A DNA stretch of 64,000 nucleotides from Bacillus sp. EB01 (GTDB taxonomy: Bacteria > Bacillota > Bacilli > Bacillales > Cytobacillaceae): assembly GCF_000613125.1 (NCBI RefSeq), contig NZ_HG964497.1, forward strand, positions 4,636,850-4,700,849, written 5' to 3'. Both the position numbers and the translations under genes were made by a program. Position 1 is the first letter of the stretch. Each line of letters begins with the position of its first letter. Below the pieces are notes generated by a model. The model saw only the letters and a program-made list of their open reading frames with translations. It was not told where the DNA came from and searched no databases. Shown here piece by piece: positions 14,580 to 24,802 of this stretch.

Positions 14580-14753
14580 ATGGGACTTATGATCATTTTC
14601 ACACTTGTAACACTTTTAGCGGGGTACTCTACATTCACTGCACTCAGGAATAAGAATTTCATGGGAGTGGGCTTTGCCTTCCTGACATTTCTTGTTTTTG
14701 GATGGTTCACATTCATGACAATCTGGAAAGATGGCTATCCAAGCGGCCACTAA
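14580..14753 (+). CDS. yqgW: DUF2759 small membrane protein (YqgW)
   Basis: 57 residues from the ATG at 14580, preceded by AAAGGGGG. Two hydrophobic helices (LMIIFTLVTLLAGYSTFTAL and GVGFAFLTFLVFGWFTFMTI) joined by a basic loop. Same place and look as B. subtilis YqgW; function unknown. A dispersed repeat begins immediately after the stop. Confidence 0.85.
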   Translation: MGLMIIFTLVTLLAGYSTFTALRNKNFMGVGFAFLTFLVFGWFTFMTIWKDGYPSGH

Positions 14754-14754
14754 T

Positions 14755-14940
14755 GAACAAAAGCGCAAGCGCCTTGATTATCGCCGTACAATACTGGAGG
14801 GGCTTCGACTGAGATAAAGGAATCACGAAGAGCGTATGCGATTCGATGATGACTTATCGTAGGGAGGAGACCTGAAGTTTGCTAAGCGATAGGCGCTGGA
14901 GCTAGACGTAGACCACACTTAATTAAAAAGTTATCTACAG
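14755..14940 (+). repeat. Dispersed intergenic repeat, copy A
   Basis: Begins GAACAAAAGCGCAAGCGCC right after the yqgW stop. It continues with CTTCGACTGAGATAAAGGAA, TCACGAAGAGCG, GATTCGATGATGACTTATCG and ends TGGAGCTAGACGTAGA followed by AAAAAGTTATCTAC. The same blocks recur at 24431-24730 and, inverted, at 42490-42893. Confidence 0.9.
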
Positions 14941-14969
14941 TCGCGAAATCTATATTTTCCTAAATAGTA

Positions 14970-15005
14970 AAAAAGGCTGCCTCGCATTCGCGATGGCAGC
15001 CTTTT
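14970..15005. terminator. Bidirectional terminator downstream of yqgU
   Basis: AAAAAAGGCTGCC ... GGCAGCCTTTT stem with an internal TCGC/GCGA extension. On the minus strand it directly follows the yqgU stop. Confidence 0.85.
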
Positions 15006-16161
15006 AATTTGAATTGAATTCTTCAATCAGGTTGATAATTTTCTTTGATTCAGGGTCTATGATCCTCTCATACCTATATCCATATAAAATAGCCCTGCCA
15101 TTGGGAGAGGCAACTATTGGCTGATTGTCCAGCCCCTCAATTAGAACCTCCCTGCTTCCACCGATTTCGTAGGAAGCAAGCGTAAAACCTTCAGTATAAG
15201 CATCTGCTTCACCACTCCTGACAGGTTCAAATACCATAAACCTCCCCGCTGCCAGACTGTAGTCCTGATACGGAACAAGCCAGTCAGAGAATCTTGTTAA
15301 ATGAGGTACAGTAAACGATCCCAGAGCCTTAAGCTGTTGCGAAAAAAAGGTATACAAAGCTTTAGTCTCATCCTGAGCATCCCGGCTTACAGCGACAATC
15401 AAATCCTTATATGTCTCAATATGGTAAATCTGTTCGTCCATACTGGCGGTTATTTCCCCGCCAGACTCCATGATTTCCAGCGGAGCAAAAAGCGCCGGAG
15501 AATCTTGATTCCATTTCAGGTAAGCAATACTTTCTTTGCCTACCCATTTTGCAAATGGATCTGGCAATTCAATTTCCTCAACTATATGATCATTTGTGTC
15601 CATCCTGAAGCTGTTATACGTCCAATCCTCGTTGAAAGCCACAATTAAAGCAACATTTTCATCATACATATTCCATTCCGCGTGTAATTCCGCTGATGGG
15701 AATGACTGGCTTACCAATTCATTTCCTCCCAAATCATAAACGGTAACAATGGCTTCGAACGACGAAGGGGAAGTATGGACAAGAATTCGGCTTAAATCGG
15801 GATTCACAGCCGCAGTTACTATAGGGGCTTTGCTAGAAAGAATTAATTTGTTTTCACCAGTTTCCAATGAATAAGAATACAGATTGGATCCAGCAGCCAA
15901 ATTGGAGGCATATAGTATATCCGAGTCCCCTAACCAGCCAAATACTTTAAAAAACTCCCCTTCCGGAACGTTAATTGGAACCACCCAATCAGCAGTACCC
16001 GTCTTGCCCTGTTCTTGTTCTTCTTGAGAATCATCATGGGATGGGGGCAGAGTCTTCGAAGCTTTTGGTTCGGTGCATCCAGAGAGAAAAAGGGATATAA
16101 GGAAAATGATCAGCATTTTAGAGGCTTGCATATGAGTAGGTATGTATCTGCCTAATTCCAT
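15004..16161 (-). CDS. yqgU: YqgU-like lipoprotein with beta-propeller-type repeats
   Basis: 385 residues. ATG at 16161 after GGGGGATAAGGA. The signal sequence has a long basic N-part and core MLIIFLISLFLSGC with lipobox L-S-G-C. The mature part contains repeated strand-turn patterns such as GWLGDSDILYASNL, YSLETGENKLILSS, NPDLSRILVHTS and SPNGRAILYGYRYE, typical of a TolB/WD-like propeller. Function unknown. Same neighbourhood as B. subtilis yqgU. Confidence 0.85.
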   Translation of the reverse strand: MELGRYIPTHMQASKMLIIFLISLFLSGCTEPKASKTLPPSHDDSQEEQEQGKTGTADWVVPINVPEGEFFKVFGWLGDSDILYASNLAAGSNLYSYSLETGENKLILSSKAPIVTAAVNPDLSRILVHTSPSSFEAIVTVYDLGGNELVSQSFPSAELHAEWNMYDENVALIVAFNEDWTYNSFRMDTNDHIVEEIELPDPFAKWVGKESIAYLKWNQDSPALFAPLEIMESGGEITASMDEQIYHIETYKDLIVAVSRDAQDETKALYTFFSQQLKALGSFTVPHLTRFSDWLVPYQDYSLAAGRFMVFEPVRSGEADAYTEGFTLASYEIGGSREVLIEGLDNQPIVASPNGRAILYGYRYERIIDPESKKIINLIEEFNSN

Positions 16162-16239
16162 TCCTTATCCCCCTTTATTTATCAATAATATAGTAGACGT
16201 TTATCCAGCAAATTTGGTTTCAATATTTATGCAGTTTAT

Positions 16240-17436
16240 TTAATTTTTCCTAACCTCCAATAGTGAAAAAAACAGGCCGGAAACAGAACGAAAAATGCTG
16301 TCATATTGTGAAAGGGGCAACGGATTTATTCCTTTTCCCAGCTCGATGGTAAACCCCGGTTTTTGAAATTCCTGAATAAACCAATCCTTAAACCCTGCAT
16401 GGCTGTCAATCGTCCGGACTGGCCGGTAGCCGCTTGCCTCAGCAATGAGTGTGGCAATTTCTCCTGCCTCAGCAGGCTCTCTATTGTTATACCCCCAGTA
16501 AAACTCCTCCCCCTGGGAATGGAATGCAATAACCATATCAAATTTCCTTTTAATTGTTAATTCTGCCATCGCTTTTGCTTCCGGTTCGGAAAGGGGTAAT
16601 ACACCAGGATAATCGCGGGCAGAAGGCGACTTTGGCTCCTTCCGCTCCTTTTCAATTTCCCAATGTGCCGGAAATTGATTATTAAGGTCTATTCCTCTAA
16701 TATTCGCCTTCCACCCTGAAAAATCGGTTTTGCCTTTGTTCATACTCACTACATTATCTTTGCTATTTAATGGGGGCTCGAGCAGGACCAGATCAACACC
16801 ATCCGGGTTAACCATTGGTACAATAGATAGCTCAATTTCATTATATGAGCGGAGCAGGCTGGAATGGTAGATATGGGAACGATTTGTTAATCCAATGGAA
16901 TAGCTGTTTACAAGGTCCATAAGAATTCCTGTAGTAATCCATTCATTCGCATGGAAGGAAGCGTTAAAATGTATTCTCCGCTTTCCCCGGCCAATCAGGA
17001 GTTCATAGATAGGTTTGCCAAGAGCGCTTTTGCCAATTACCTGAAATCGTATAAATGGATAGGCTTTTTTTAAAAACCCAATATCACGCTCAAGCACATG
17101 GGAGTTATAGTCCATTTTGCATACTAAAATGGGAGATAATATTCGGTAAGGGCGCCATATCAATTGACCAGCTTTTAAATTCCCTTGTTCGTTCAGGCGA
17201 TTCGCCCGTTCGATTGCGCCTGCTGGCATTCGCCAGATACGTTCAAGTTTCTCTAGATTATCTCCTTTTCTCACACTGTATGGAAGGGTAAAAAGTCCGG
17301 GAATTTCCATAAAATCTTTTTCCAATGAGCACTTCTCTCTATTTTCTGGTATTGAATCCTCAAGTATCTCCAAAGGAATATCAAAAATACGGCTAATATC
17401 ATGTAGTGTATCATGAGGTTCCAGGTATATCTTCAT
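16240..17436 (-). CDS. yqgT: Gamma-D-glutamyl-L-diamino acid endopeptidase, LysM + M14 (YqgT)
   Basis: Two N-terminal LysM repeats (residues about 1-50 and 50-95, the latter YSVRKGDNLEKLERIW), then an M14 zinc carboxypeptidase domain. Zinc ligands are in SFHANEWITTG (His, Glu) and AFHSQGEEFYW (His); the substrate region is MVNPDGVDLV and the catalytic Glu is in FTIELGKG. The family cleaves gamma-D-Glu-diaminopimelate bonds in peptidoglycan stem peptides. No classical signal peptide; the LysM units suggest wall or spore targeting. ATG at 17436 behind GGAGAGATCGG. Confidence 0.9.
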   Translation of the reverse strand: MKIYLEPHDTLHDISRIFDIPLEILEDSIPENREKCSLEKDFMEIPGLFTLPYSVRKGDNLEKLERIWRMPAGAIERANRLNEQGNLKAGQLIWRPYRILSPILVCKMDYNSHVLERDIGFLKKAYPFIRFQVIGKSALGKPIYELLIGRGKRRIHFNASFHANEWITTGILMDLVNSYSIGLTNRSHIYHSSLLRSYNEIELSIVPMVNPDGVDLVLLEPPLNSKDNVVSMNKGKTDFSGWKANIRGIDLNNQFPAHWEIEKERKEPKSPSARDYPGVLPLSEPEAKAMAELTIKRKFDMVIAFHSQGEEFYWGYNNREPAEAGEIATLIAEASGYRPVRTIDSHAGFKDWFIQEFQKPGFTIELGKGINPLPLSQYDSIFRSVSGLFFSLLEVRKN

Positions 17437-17529
17437 CCGATCTCTCCTTTTCTAACCGGTAAAATCCAAGTCCTTTTAAAAATGTATGTGTCTGAATCAG
17501 AAAAAAAGATATATGGCAGAACTAAAAAA

Positions 17530-17560
17530 TAAAAGGACCCTCAAAGGGCCCAGTTTGGCG
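17530..17560 (-). terminator. Terminator downstream of glcK
   Basis: Minus strand GGCCCTTTGAGGGTCC followed by TTTTATTTTTT. It lies about 75 nt past the glcK stop. Confidence 0.75.
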
Positions 17561-17625
17561 AAGCTTTTATTAGGGAAAATAACTCCACTCTTATTTGTTT
17601 GCTGCAAGAAGTTGGATAAAGAAAT

Positions 17626-18597
17626 TTATATTGATAATTTATTCTTTGCCAGCCATGCTGCTCCAATGACACCTGCGTCGTTCCCCAGGGTAGCCAACTC
17701 AATTTTTGTTGATTCACGAACCCTAGGAAAAGCAAACTGTTCAAAATGATGCTGGACCTTCCCTGTCAGGATTTCTCCCGCTCTGGAAACTCCACCGCCA
17801 AGAACAATCTTTTCTGGATTTAGGGTATTTGCAATATTAGCGAGGGCAAATCCTAAATGGAAAGAAACTTCTTCTATAACAGCAAGCGCCGAAGGGTCAC
17901 CATTTCGAGCGCTGTCAAATACATCTTTCGCGCTAATTGAGCCTTTGGATTTAAAAACATCGGCCATCGCTCCGGTTTGGCTTTGCTCCAATGCCTTCAT
18001 TCCTAGCCTTACAATCCCCGTTGCCGATGCAATTGTCTCGAGGCAGCCTGTTTTTCCACAATTGCAATTTGCTCCGCCAACCGCTATTGATGTAATATGG
18101 CCTAATTCCCCGGCTGCTCCACTAGCTCCCTGGACTATTTGTCCATTCGCTATTACACCGCCGCCAACGCCTGTTCCAAGTGTCACACATACCAGGTCTT
18201 TCGCACCCTCCCCGGCGCCCTTCCACATCTCCCCTATTGCAGCGCAGTTAGCATCATTATCAATCGCTGCTGGAAGTGTTGTTTCCATTTCAAGTATATC
18301 CTGTAATGGATAGTTATCCCTTAACCCAAGGTTAACTGCGTTGTAAAGGACTCCAGTTTCATAGTTAACCGGTCCCGGGGCGCCCATGCCTACACCTGCT
18401 AACTTATCCTTACGCAGGCCTAGTGCCTCAAGCTTTTCATCAATTGCTTTAGCAATATTTACGAGGATATTTTTACCCTCATTCGAATTATCGGTTGGTA
18501 TCTCCCACTTATGCAGTATCTCACCGTATACTGAAATAAAAGCCAATTTTGTTGTTGTCCCGCCAAGGTCAACACCTGCTAGCCATTTCTCTGTCAT
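17626..18597 (-). CDS. glcK: Glucokinase, ROK family
   Basis: ATP-dependent phosphorylation of glucose to glucose 6-phosphate. The ATP-binding loop [14 protein letters not shown] is at residues 8-21. The ROK zinc motif [15 protein letters not shown] is near 173-187, catalytic Asp in [12 protein letters not shown] near 110, and [12 protein letters not shown] near 140. 323 residues, standard. The start overlaps the yqgQ stop (ATGA), giving a gluP-yqgQ-glcK operon. Confidence 0.95.
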   Translation of the reverse strand: MTEKWLAGVDLGGTTTKLAFISVYGEILHKWEIPTDNSNEGKNILVNIAKAIDEKLEALGLRKDKLAGVGMGAPGPVNYETGVLYNAVNLGLRDNYPLQDILEMETTLPAAIDNDANCAAIGEMWKGAGEGAKDLVCVTLGTGVGGGVIANGQIVQGASGAAGELGHITSIAVGGANCNCGKTGCLETIASATGIVRLGMKALEQSQTGAMADVFKSKGSISAKDVFDSARNGDPSALAVIEEVSFHLGFALANIANTLNPEKIVLGGGVSRAGEILTGKVQHHFEQFAFPRVRESTKIELATLGNDAGVIGAAWLAKNKLSI

Positions 18598-18818
18598 TTG
18601 CTGTCACCTTTTTTTGATTGTTTTTTTTCTTTCTCCATCTGTATCTCATGCCTCAAAAGCATGAGTGCATTTTGGAACTCATTTCTTTCGATTAACTGGG
18701 AATTATACATTTCGCTTAGCTCATCTTCCATCATTTCCAAATCGGCCAGGCGTTCTCCGAGGTATATAATGGTGCCATATCTCTTTAAGAATTGCTGAAT
18801 ATCGTAAACTGTCTTCAC
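18594..18818 (-). CDS. yqgQ: DUF910 protein YqgQ
   Basis: 74 residues from the GTG at 18818, which follows AGAGGAGAAAGAAAAA and matches the family start ([18 protein letters not shown]). All-helical small protein, [19 protein letters not shown] being the conserved core. Function unknown. It lies between gluP and glcK as in B. subtilis. Confidence 0.88.
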   Translation of the reverse strand: MKTVYDIQQFLKRYGTIIYLGERLADLEMMEDELSEMYNSQLIERNEFQNALMLLRHEIQMEKEKKQSKKGDSK

Positions 18819-18916
18819 TTTTTCTTTCTCCTCTGGTCCATTTGCTTTTCTCAATAAGTATACTTGTCTTTCCTTTTAGCCTCAACAGCCAGTAGATTAA
18901 AGTTCCTTTATCCTGG

Positions 18917-20461
18917 TCAAGGCAGGTTGTCAAGTTCTATTACCAGGTTTTGATATTCTTGCTGGTCGGGTTTAATTTCTGCTGCCTGTGCCGCATGCTT
19001 ACGGGCTTCTTCAAGATTCCCTTCCTCCAAATATACAAGTGCGAGATTATAGTGGGCTTCATGAAAATCTTCATCCAAATTGATCGCCTGTTTTAGATGC
19101 CTTTTTGCCTCAGGAAGCATTTCTTTTTTTATTTCTGTAAAAGAAAGTAAAAAGTACGTTCTTTCAGTTACTTTGTTTTTCGCCTCAAATTCCTTTAAAA
19201 GGTTATATGCATCATTATTATTTTCTTTTGATATGTATTCCTCTGCAAGCATTAGTAGTGATTGTTCATCCTTGGAACTCAAATCTGTATTGTATCCAAA
19301 ATAAAGACCTGAGCCTATGGTAAACAACGTTAATAGAAGAAAACCAAATTGGAGAAGCAGCTTCTTTTTTTTCGGAAAATGGACAATCCCAGCCGCCAAG
19401 AAACCGCCAGCCAAGCCGCCAAGGTGTCCCGCATTATCAACCATCGACACCGAAAAGCCGAATGCAAGGTTGAAGATAATAATAAAGAAAACAGTAGGGC
19501 CCATTGTCCGTAAAAACAGGCTTGGAAAAGTGATTCCAAAATAAAGAAGAGCGCCGAGCAGGCCAAAAATCGCACCACTCGCACCTGCCGATAAATCATG
19601 GCTGAACAGAAAGCTAGCCAAAGATCCGCCAAATCCAGCAACAAGATACACAAAGATAAACCTCGTGCTCCCAAGTATTTTTTCTACAGCAGTCCCGACA
19701 AAATAAAGCCCGAGTGTATTCATAGCCAAATGAAGAAACCCAATATGAAGGAAAATAGGGGCAAAGAATCGCCACCACTCTCCCTGAAGAATAAGCGGAT
19801 TAAACTTAGCACCGAATTGAATTAACGTCGAAGGATTTGTACTGCCTCCAAATAATTCAAGCAAAATGAAAATCACAATTTGCAGGACCATAAAAATGTA
19901 TGTAAATATCGGCTTCCCAGCCCTAAATAGGGCCTGTTCTTCCCTGTTTGCCTCCCTCGCATGCCCAAGAGTACGTTCCTTCAATGACTCAAGGTCTTCT
20001 GGCTCAGCATCATCCCCCGGATTAAGAGAAATGGAATCAACGCCAGACAAAACTGCTAAATCCCTTTGAGCCTCCTGATGCAATCCATCGGCAAACATAA
20101 TCGTATGTACTGAGGTTTCTGAAAAGGTGCTTTTCAAAACAACAGGCTTGACTAATAAATGCCTATACTCATCAACAGGCGGGAGCTCGCTTACATAAAT
20201 ATTAACAACTCCAAGCCTTCGCTTATTCATTTGTTTTCTAATTTTATCGCCGGTTGAAGCAGTCAGCTGGATATCCCGTTCCATCCAATTTCCCCAATCC
20301 AAATTGTAACGGAGCAAACGGATAATTGGAGCTTTGTTATTTTCTTTTTTTTCAAGCCATAGCTCCTGTTGATTTGGAAACAATTTTACAATTCTATAAC
20401 CTGAGCCGATTATGAATGATTCAGCAAGATTCCAAAAAAGATAATCTTCCTTATTGTACAA
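18917..20461 (-). CDS. gluP: Rhomboid family intramembrane serine protease GluP (YqgP)
   Basis: Cytoplasmic N-terminal domain of about 180 residues, then a six-TM rhomboid core. The catalytic serine is in AGASGAIFGLLGAL and the catalytic His in NAGHLGGLAGG; two tetratricopeptide-like repeats follow at the C-terminus (EAHYNLALVYLEEGNLEEAR). B. subtilis GluP cleaves the magnesium transporter MgtE with FtsH. The start is taken as TTG 20461, behind AGGGGAAC and aligned with the usual N-terminus (LYNKEDYLFWNLAESFI); an upstream TTG at 20500 would add 13 residues. Confidence 0.92.
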   Translation of the reverse strand: MYNKEDYLFWNLAESFIIGSGYRIVKLFPNQQELWLEKKENNKAPIIRLLRYNLDWGNWMERDIQLTASTGDKIRKQMNKRRLGVVNIYVSELPPVDEYRHLLVKPVVLKSTFSETSVHTIMFADGLHQEAQRDLAVLSGVDSISLNPGDDAEPEDLESLKERTLGHAREANREEQALFRAGKPIFTYIFMVLQIVIFILLELFGGSTNPSTLIQFGAKFNPLILQGEWWRFFAPIFLHIGFLHLAMNTLGLYFVGTAVEKILGSTRFIFVYLVAGFGGSLASFLFSHDLSAGASGAIFGLLGALLYFGITFPSLFLRTMGPTVFFIIIFNLAFGFSVSMVDNAGHLGGLAGGFLAAGIVHFPKKKKLLLQFGFLLLTLFTIGSGLYFGYNTDLSSKDEQSLLMLAEEYISKENNNDAYNLLKEFEAKNKVTERTYFLLSFTEIKKEMLPEAKRHLKQAINLDEDFHEAHYNLALVYLEEGNLEEARKHAAQAAEIKPDQQEYQNLVIELDNLP

Positions 20462-20582
20462 GAAGTTCCCCTGCTTTCTAAAAACGAATATCAAATGCAA
20501 AAAGTCTTTATCCTCACTATTATACTGAATATGGAGAAGTCAAGCCAATCTCCGCCCTCCTGATTCATGACAAGAATAAAAG

Positions 20583-20612
20583 AAAAGCCGTCCCGTAATT
20601 AACGGGTCGGCC
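20583..20612 (-). terminator. Terminator of the small gene at 20599
   Basis: Minus strand GCCGACCCGTTAATTACGGG then ACGGCTTTTCTTTTATT: a 10-bp stem with one central mismatch overlapping the stop codon, followed by a T-rich tail. Confidence 0.8.
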
Positions 20613-20790
20613 CTCCAAATACAGTATTCATCATTTTATCCCTCATACCGGGCATTCCCATAAAGGTTCTGACTGCAGCCTTTCTTACCCAACCCGTTCC
20701 AAGCACGGCATTCATAACTCTGTAACGGTTACGATAAAGAAAATAACCCGCAGTCCCAACAATCATTAAAGATGAAACGCTTTTTTTCAT
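20599..20790 (-). CDS. Small hypothetical protein, 63 residues
   Basis: ATG at 20790 with GGAAGGAGGGA upstream. One N-terminal hydrophobic segment (SSLMIVGTAGYFLYRNRYRV) and a basic tail with GMPGMRDKMMNTVFGG. The position between ldh and gluP suggests a counterpart of B. subtilis YqgO, but I cannot confirm it from the sequence. Own terminator follows. Confidence 0.75.
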   Translation of the reverse strand: MKKSVSSLMIVGTAGYFLYRNRYRVMNAVLGTGWVRKAAVRTFMGMPGMRDKMMNTVFGGPTR

Positions 20791-20952
20791 GATAATCCCT
20801 CCTTCCCTAGTTTACCTTCGAGAAGGAAGAGCTATACTTTCCGATTATCACACTAATGGCTGATTGGTGAACCTAATGTTTTTCAAAAGGGCTCATCCTC
20901 GGTTTTTTGCACGACTAACAATTAAGAAACCTCAACTAATCGAAGGTTTGTT

Positions 20953-21951
<999 letters not shown>

Positions 21952-22737
21952 TTATAAAAAATGCCAGATGAATGTCCCTGTGACTGCCAGAAAACCAGAT
22001 AAGAAATTAACCAGGTCATTATCCAAGAACTTGAGTCCCTTAAGTTTTCTTGTCCTCTGCCCACAATGAAATCCCTTTTCTGTCTCAATACCGCAATTTT
22101 GGCATCTATACAAAGCCTGGGCATATGCCCCAAGCAATGTATCAATAACATTTCCGACAAAACCAAAGATAAAAATCAATACACCTGTGCCGGGCTGAAG
22201 GTTCAAAAGATATACTGACAGGAGGGCAATGAGTGCCGATCCAGCCACTCCGGCCATTGTCCCCATAAAACTGACGGCCCCCGAGGTCCCACGCTCCGCG
22301 CGCCTGAACGTCAGTATGTTAAAAGGCTCTTTCCTGCTCAATGAGCCAATTTCAGAGGCCCATGTATCGGAATTTGCGCTCGCAATCGCAGTAGCAAAAC
22401 AAACGATCCATATTTCATTTCCGGTAGCAAGGAAGGCCAGACTGCAAAGAGCTGCAGGTCCGCCATTTGCTGCCACCTGCTTCCAGTCCCTTCTCGACCC
22501 TTTTGCCAATTTTTCTTCAAGTGCTGCTTTTGCTTTACTTTTATACTTTGACCATAAACTTGAGGTAACGAAGAATACACCGAGAAGAATCAGTCCCTCT
22601 ATTCCGTTTCCAGACAGAATGGCCCATGCGCAAAAAATTGCAGCTACCGCCCCTGATAAAGTCAGCGCCCTGAGATACCACCCCGCAACAGTTGCAAGGA
22701 ATATCATTAAGATACTTATAAACTTCCCTAACACCAT
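21952..22737 (-). CDS. DUF92 family membrane protein
   Basis: 261 residues with about six hydrophobic segments and the family signature ASANSDTWASEIG near residue 140, followed by GTSGAVSFMGTMAG. A C-terminal cysteine pair (CQNCGIETEKGFHCG) is present. The family (COG1836) includes plant VTE6 phytyl-phosphate kinase and may phosphorylate polyprenyl phosphates; the bacterial role is not known. Overlaps yqgN by 10 nt, so likely co-translated. Confidence 0.85.
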   Translation of the reverse strand: MVLGKFISILMIFLATVAGWYLRALTLSGAVAAIFCAWAILSGNGIEGLILLGVFFVTSSLWSKYKSKAKAALEEKLAKGSRRDWKQVAANGGPAALCSLAFLATGNEIWIVCFATAIASANSDTWASEIGSLSRKEPFNILTFRRAERGTSGAVSFMGTMAGVAGSALIALLSVYLLNLQPGTGVLIFIFGFVGNVIDTLLGAYAQALYRCQNCGIETEKGFHCGQRTRKLKGLKFLDNDLVNFLSGFLAVTGTFIWHFL

Positions 22738-23297
22738 GGGAATATAACCTCTTGTTCGGTAATGATTTTAGATACCGGTTTGTCATGAGGCTCTACCGGA
22801 ATATCTGCGAGAATTTGTCTGTTTGTTGCGAGGCTTATCGTCTCTCCGTAATAGCTGGAAAGAAATCGGTCATAATACCCTCCGCCAAATCCTAGTCGAT
22901 AGCCTTTTTTCGTAAAAGCAAGGCCAGGGACAATCAGCAGCCCGAGTTCACTAGGCTCGGCCAGCTTTGTTTTATCCCTAATTGGTTCTTGCAATCCATA
23001 GTAGACACTTTCTAGCTGTTCAAACCTAGTAATATAACGGAATTCCATTTCTTTGGTGGCAGGGATACATTTAGGTACAGCTACCCTTTTGCCCTCCAAC
23101 CAGGCATGTTCAATGATTGTGTATGTATTAATTTCAGGGGGACGGGAAATCGTAATTCCTATTACAGAAGCTCTTTTCCATTCTGGCTGTATGTATAAGG
23201 TTTCGGCTATTTGATCTGATAGCTGGCTATGTTCTTCTTCAGGTATTTGTTTAAGTTCACTAAGTATAGTTTGTCTAAATTTACGTTTTTCCTCCAC
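22728..23297 (-). CDS. yqgN: 5-formyltetrahydrofolate cyclo-ligase (YqgN)
   Basis: Converts 5-formyl-THF to 5,10-methenyl-THF with ATP. Signature GFGGGYYDRFLSSY near residue 135, plus LIVPGLAFTKKGYRLG and the N-terminal EEKRKFRQTILSEL. The start chosen is the GTG at 23297, 5 nt after AGGAGGG; 11 extra in-frame codons upstream lack a site. 189 residues. Confidence 0.93.
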   Translation of the reverse strand: MEEKRKFRQTILSELKQIPEEEHSQLSDQIAETLYIQPEWKRASVIGITISRPPEINTYTIIEHAWLEGKRVAVPKCIPATKEMEFRYITRFEQLESVYYGLQEPIRDKTKLAEPSELGLLIVPGLAFTKKGYRLGFGGGYYDRFLSSYYGETISLATNRQILADIPVEPHDKPVSKIITEQEVIFPWC

Positions 23298-23355
23298 TAT
23301 AACCCTCCTTGAAACTTTTTTAGACAACAAAAAAAGCAGCAGGAAGCCCTACTGC

Positions 23356-23505
23356 TTATTTTGTTTCACGATGTACTGTTGTGCGCTTCTCTCTAGAGCA
23401 GTATTTTTTCAGCTCAAGACGATCAGGATTGTTTCGTTTATTTTTTTTGGAAATATAGTTACGCTCACCACATTCTGTGCAAGCCAACGTAATATTCACG
23501 CGCAT
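23356..23505 (-). CDS. rpmG: 50S ribosomal protein L33
   Basis: 49 residues reading [20 protein letters not shown], then [20 protein letters not shown], ending RETK. This is a clear L33. Only three of the four zinc-ribbon cysteines are present (C9, C12 and one in KKYC), as in the second L33 type found in many Bacillus. Only 51 nt from yqgN downstream. Confidence 0.95.
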   Translation of the reverse strand: MRVNITLACTECGERNYISKKNKRNNPDRLELKKYCSREKRTTVHRETK

Positions 23506-23558
23506 TTTTTTCCCTCCAAACACTAAAGCTTATTCGTTCATACGACTTTTCTATAATA

Positions 23559-24197
23559 TCACTTTTTTATCGGGAATGCTAGTCTGTTTTTTAAAAGGAC
23601 GTTATTTAGGTTAATCAACTCATTTTTATCACTTCCGGCAATGGTCCATGTCCTTGCTAACGCCGTCATGCCTGCAGGAATGACAAAGCTTGCTGAAAGG
23701 AGCGTGGCTGGATTTCCTTTTGCAGTAGGCTGATATTTCAATTGTCCTTTTTCAAGAGACGCCCAGATTTGTTCGGAATTTACAATCCATGAAGGCACTA
23801 TGGTACTCTCCCATTTGTCCCCTGTTTCTGTTTGTCCATTAATCATGAACATTTGATCGCCTGCAAGGTGGAAGCTTGTATCATCGGCAGGAGATATGAA
23901 GGCAAAGTGATCACGGCGAATTGTTTTTAAATAGTTCATTGAAAGTAGTTTTAGTTGTATTTCCTTTGAACTATGATTGATAACATGATAGGAATGCAAA
24001 CTGACTTTGGAATGGGGCTTTTCCTCTGTTACTCTCATAGTCACTTGTTCCTCATACATGATTGTCTCTTTGTTATCAAAATTCCACTGTACCTTGCCAT
24101 TTAGCCATATTCCAGTTCCTACAGCCATCGCTTTCTCCCTGGGAGTATTGTAAAGAATGCTTGGCTCCCCGATAATTCCCTTTTTAATCTTTATCAT
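23559..24197 (-). CDS. Hypothetical protein, 212 residues
   Basis: Not recognised. ATG at 24197 after AGGCGGTTGGACA. No signal peptide or membrane helix. The protein is almost entirely beta-strand-like with a pattern of alternating hydrophobics (WLNGKVQWNFDNKETIMYEE, VTMRVTEEKPHSKVSLHSYH, SASFVIPAGMTALARTW), suggesting one or two jelly-roll or Ig-like sheets. Stands between rpmG and phoU. Confidence 0.7.
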   Translation of the reverse strand: MIKIKKGIIGEPSILYNTPREKAMAVGTGIWLNGKVQWNFDNKETIMYEEQVTMRVTEEKPHSKVSLHSYHVINHSSKEIQLKLLSMNYLKTIRRDHFAFISPADDTSFHLAGDQMFMINGQTETGDKWESTIVPSWIVNSEQIWASLEKGQLKYQPTAKGNPATLLSASFVIPAGMTALARTWTIAGSDKNELINLNNVLLKNRLAFPIKK

Positions 24198-24430
24198 TGT
24201 CCAACCGCCTTTATGGTAACTTTTATGTATATTCGACGGGTCAAAGAATATGCCGCCTTTTCTAAAATAATCGTAGCACCTCCGCTATCCTTGTACAATA
24301 AACGCAAATTGTCGGAATCCGCCTGACCTCGCCATACCTTTTCCAACTCCCGCAAAAAAATTTATTTATAAAGTTACAGCCGATTTTTTAGAGGAGATTC
24401 GACACAGTCAGCATAAAAAAGGGGAAATTA

Positions 24431-24730
24431 GAACAAAAGCGCAAGCGCCTTCGTGACAGGCAAAAACCGCCTCGAGCAAGGCCAAGAGCTGCCTGTCTCT
24501 GCGATGTTAATTCAAGGATGCTTTCCTTTGTGTCCCTGCGATGATTATTATCAGGAGCTTCCCTTAGTGGTCATCGCCGTATAAAATGGAGGGACCTCGA
24601 CTGAGATAAAGGAATCACGAAGAGCGCTAGCGATTCGATGATGACTTATCGTATGGAGGAGGGCTGAAGTTTGCGCACGCGTAGGGGCTGGAGCTAGACG
24701 TAGATACTCTCAATAAAAAAATTATCCTCC
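24431..24730 (+). repeat. Dispersed intergenic repeat, copy B
   Basis: Starts GAACAAAAGCGCAAGCGCC like copy A. It carries an extra inner block (CTTCGTGACAGGCAAAAACC ... TTATCAGGAGCTTCC), then the shared CCTCGACTGAGATAAAGGAA, TCACGAAGAGCG, GATTCGATGATGACTTATCG, and ends TGGAGCTAGACGTAGA. Confidence 0.9.
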
Positions 24731-24759
24731 GTTGAGAATCTACAATTTCCTTATCTACA

Positions 24760-24800
24760 AAAAAAGCATGGCGCCAAACTTAGCTGGCACCATGCTTTCT
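24760..24800 (-). terminator. Terminator after phoU
   Basis: AAAGCATGGTGCCA / TGGCGCCATGCTTT stem with an 8-nt loop, followed on the minus strand by T7. Starts 3 nt past the phoU stop. Confidence 0.9.
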
Positions 24801-24802
24801 GA

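Larger units (their letters stand above)
24198..24802. other. Intergenic region with dispersed repeat copy B and phoU terminator
   Basis: No gene. 24198-24430 shows nothing specific; 24431-24730 is repeat copy B; 24763-24799 is a terminator. Confidence 0.7.
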
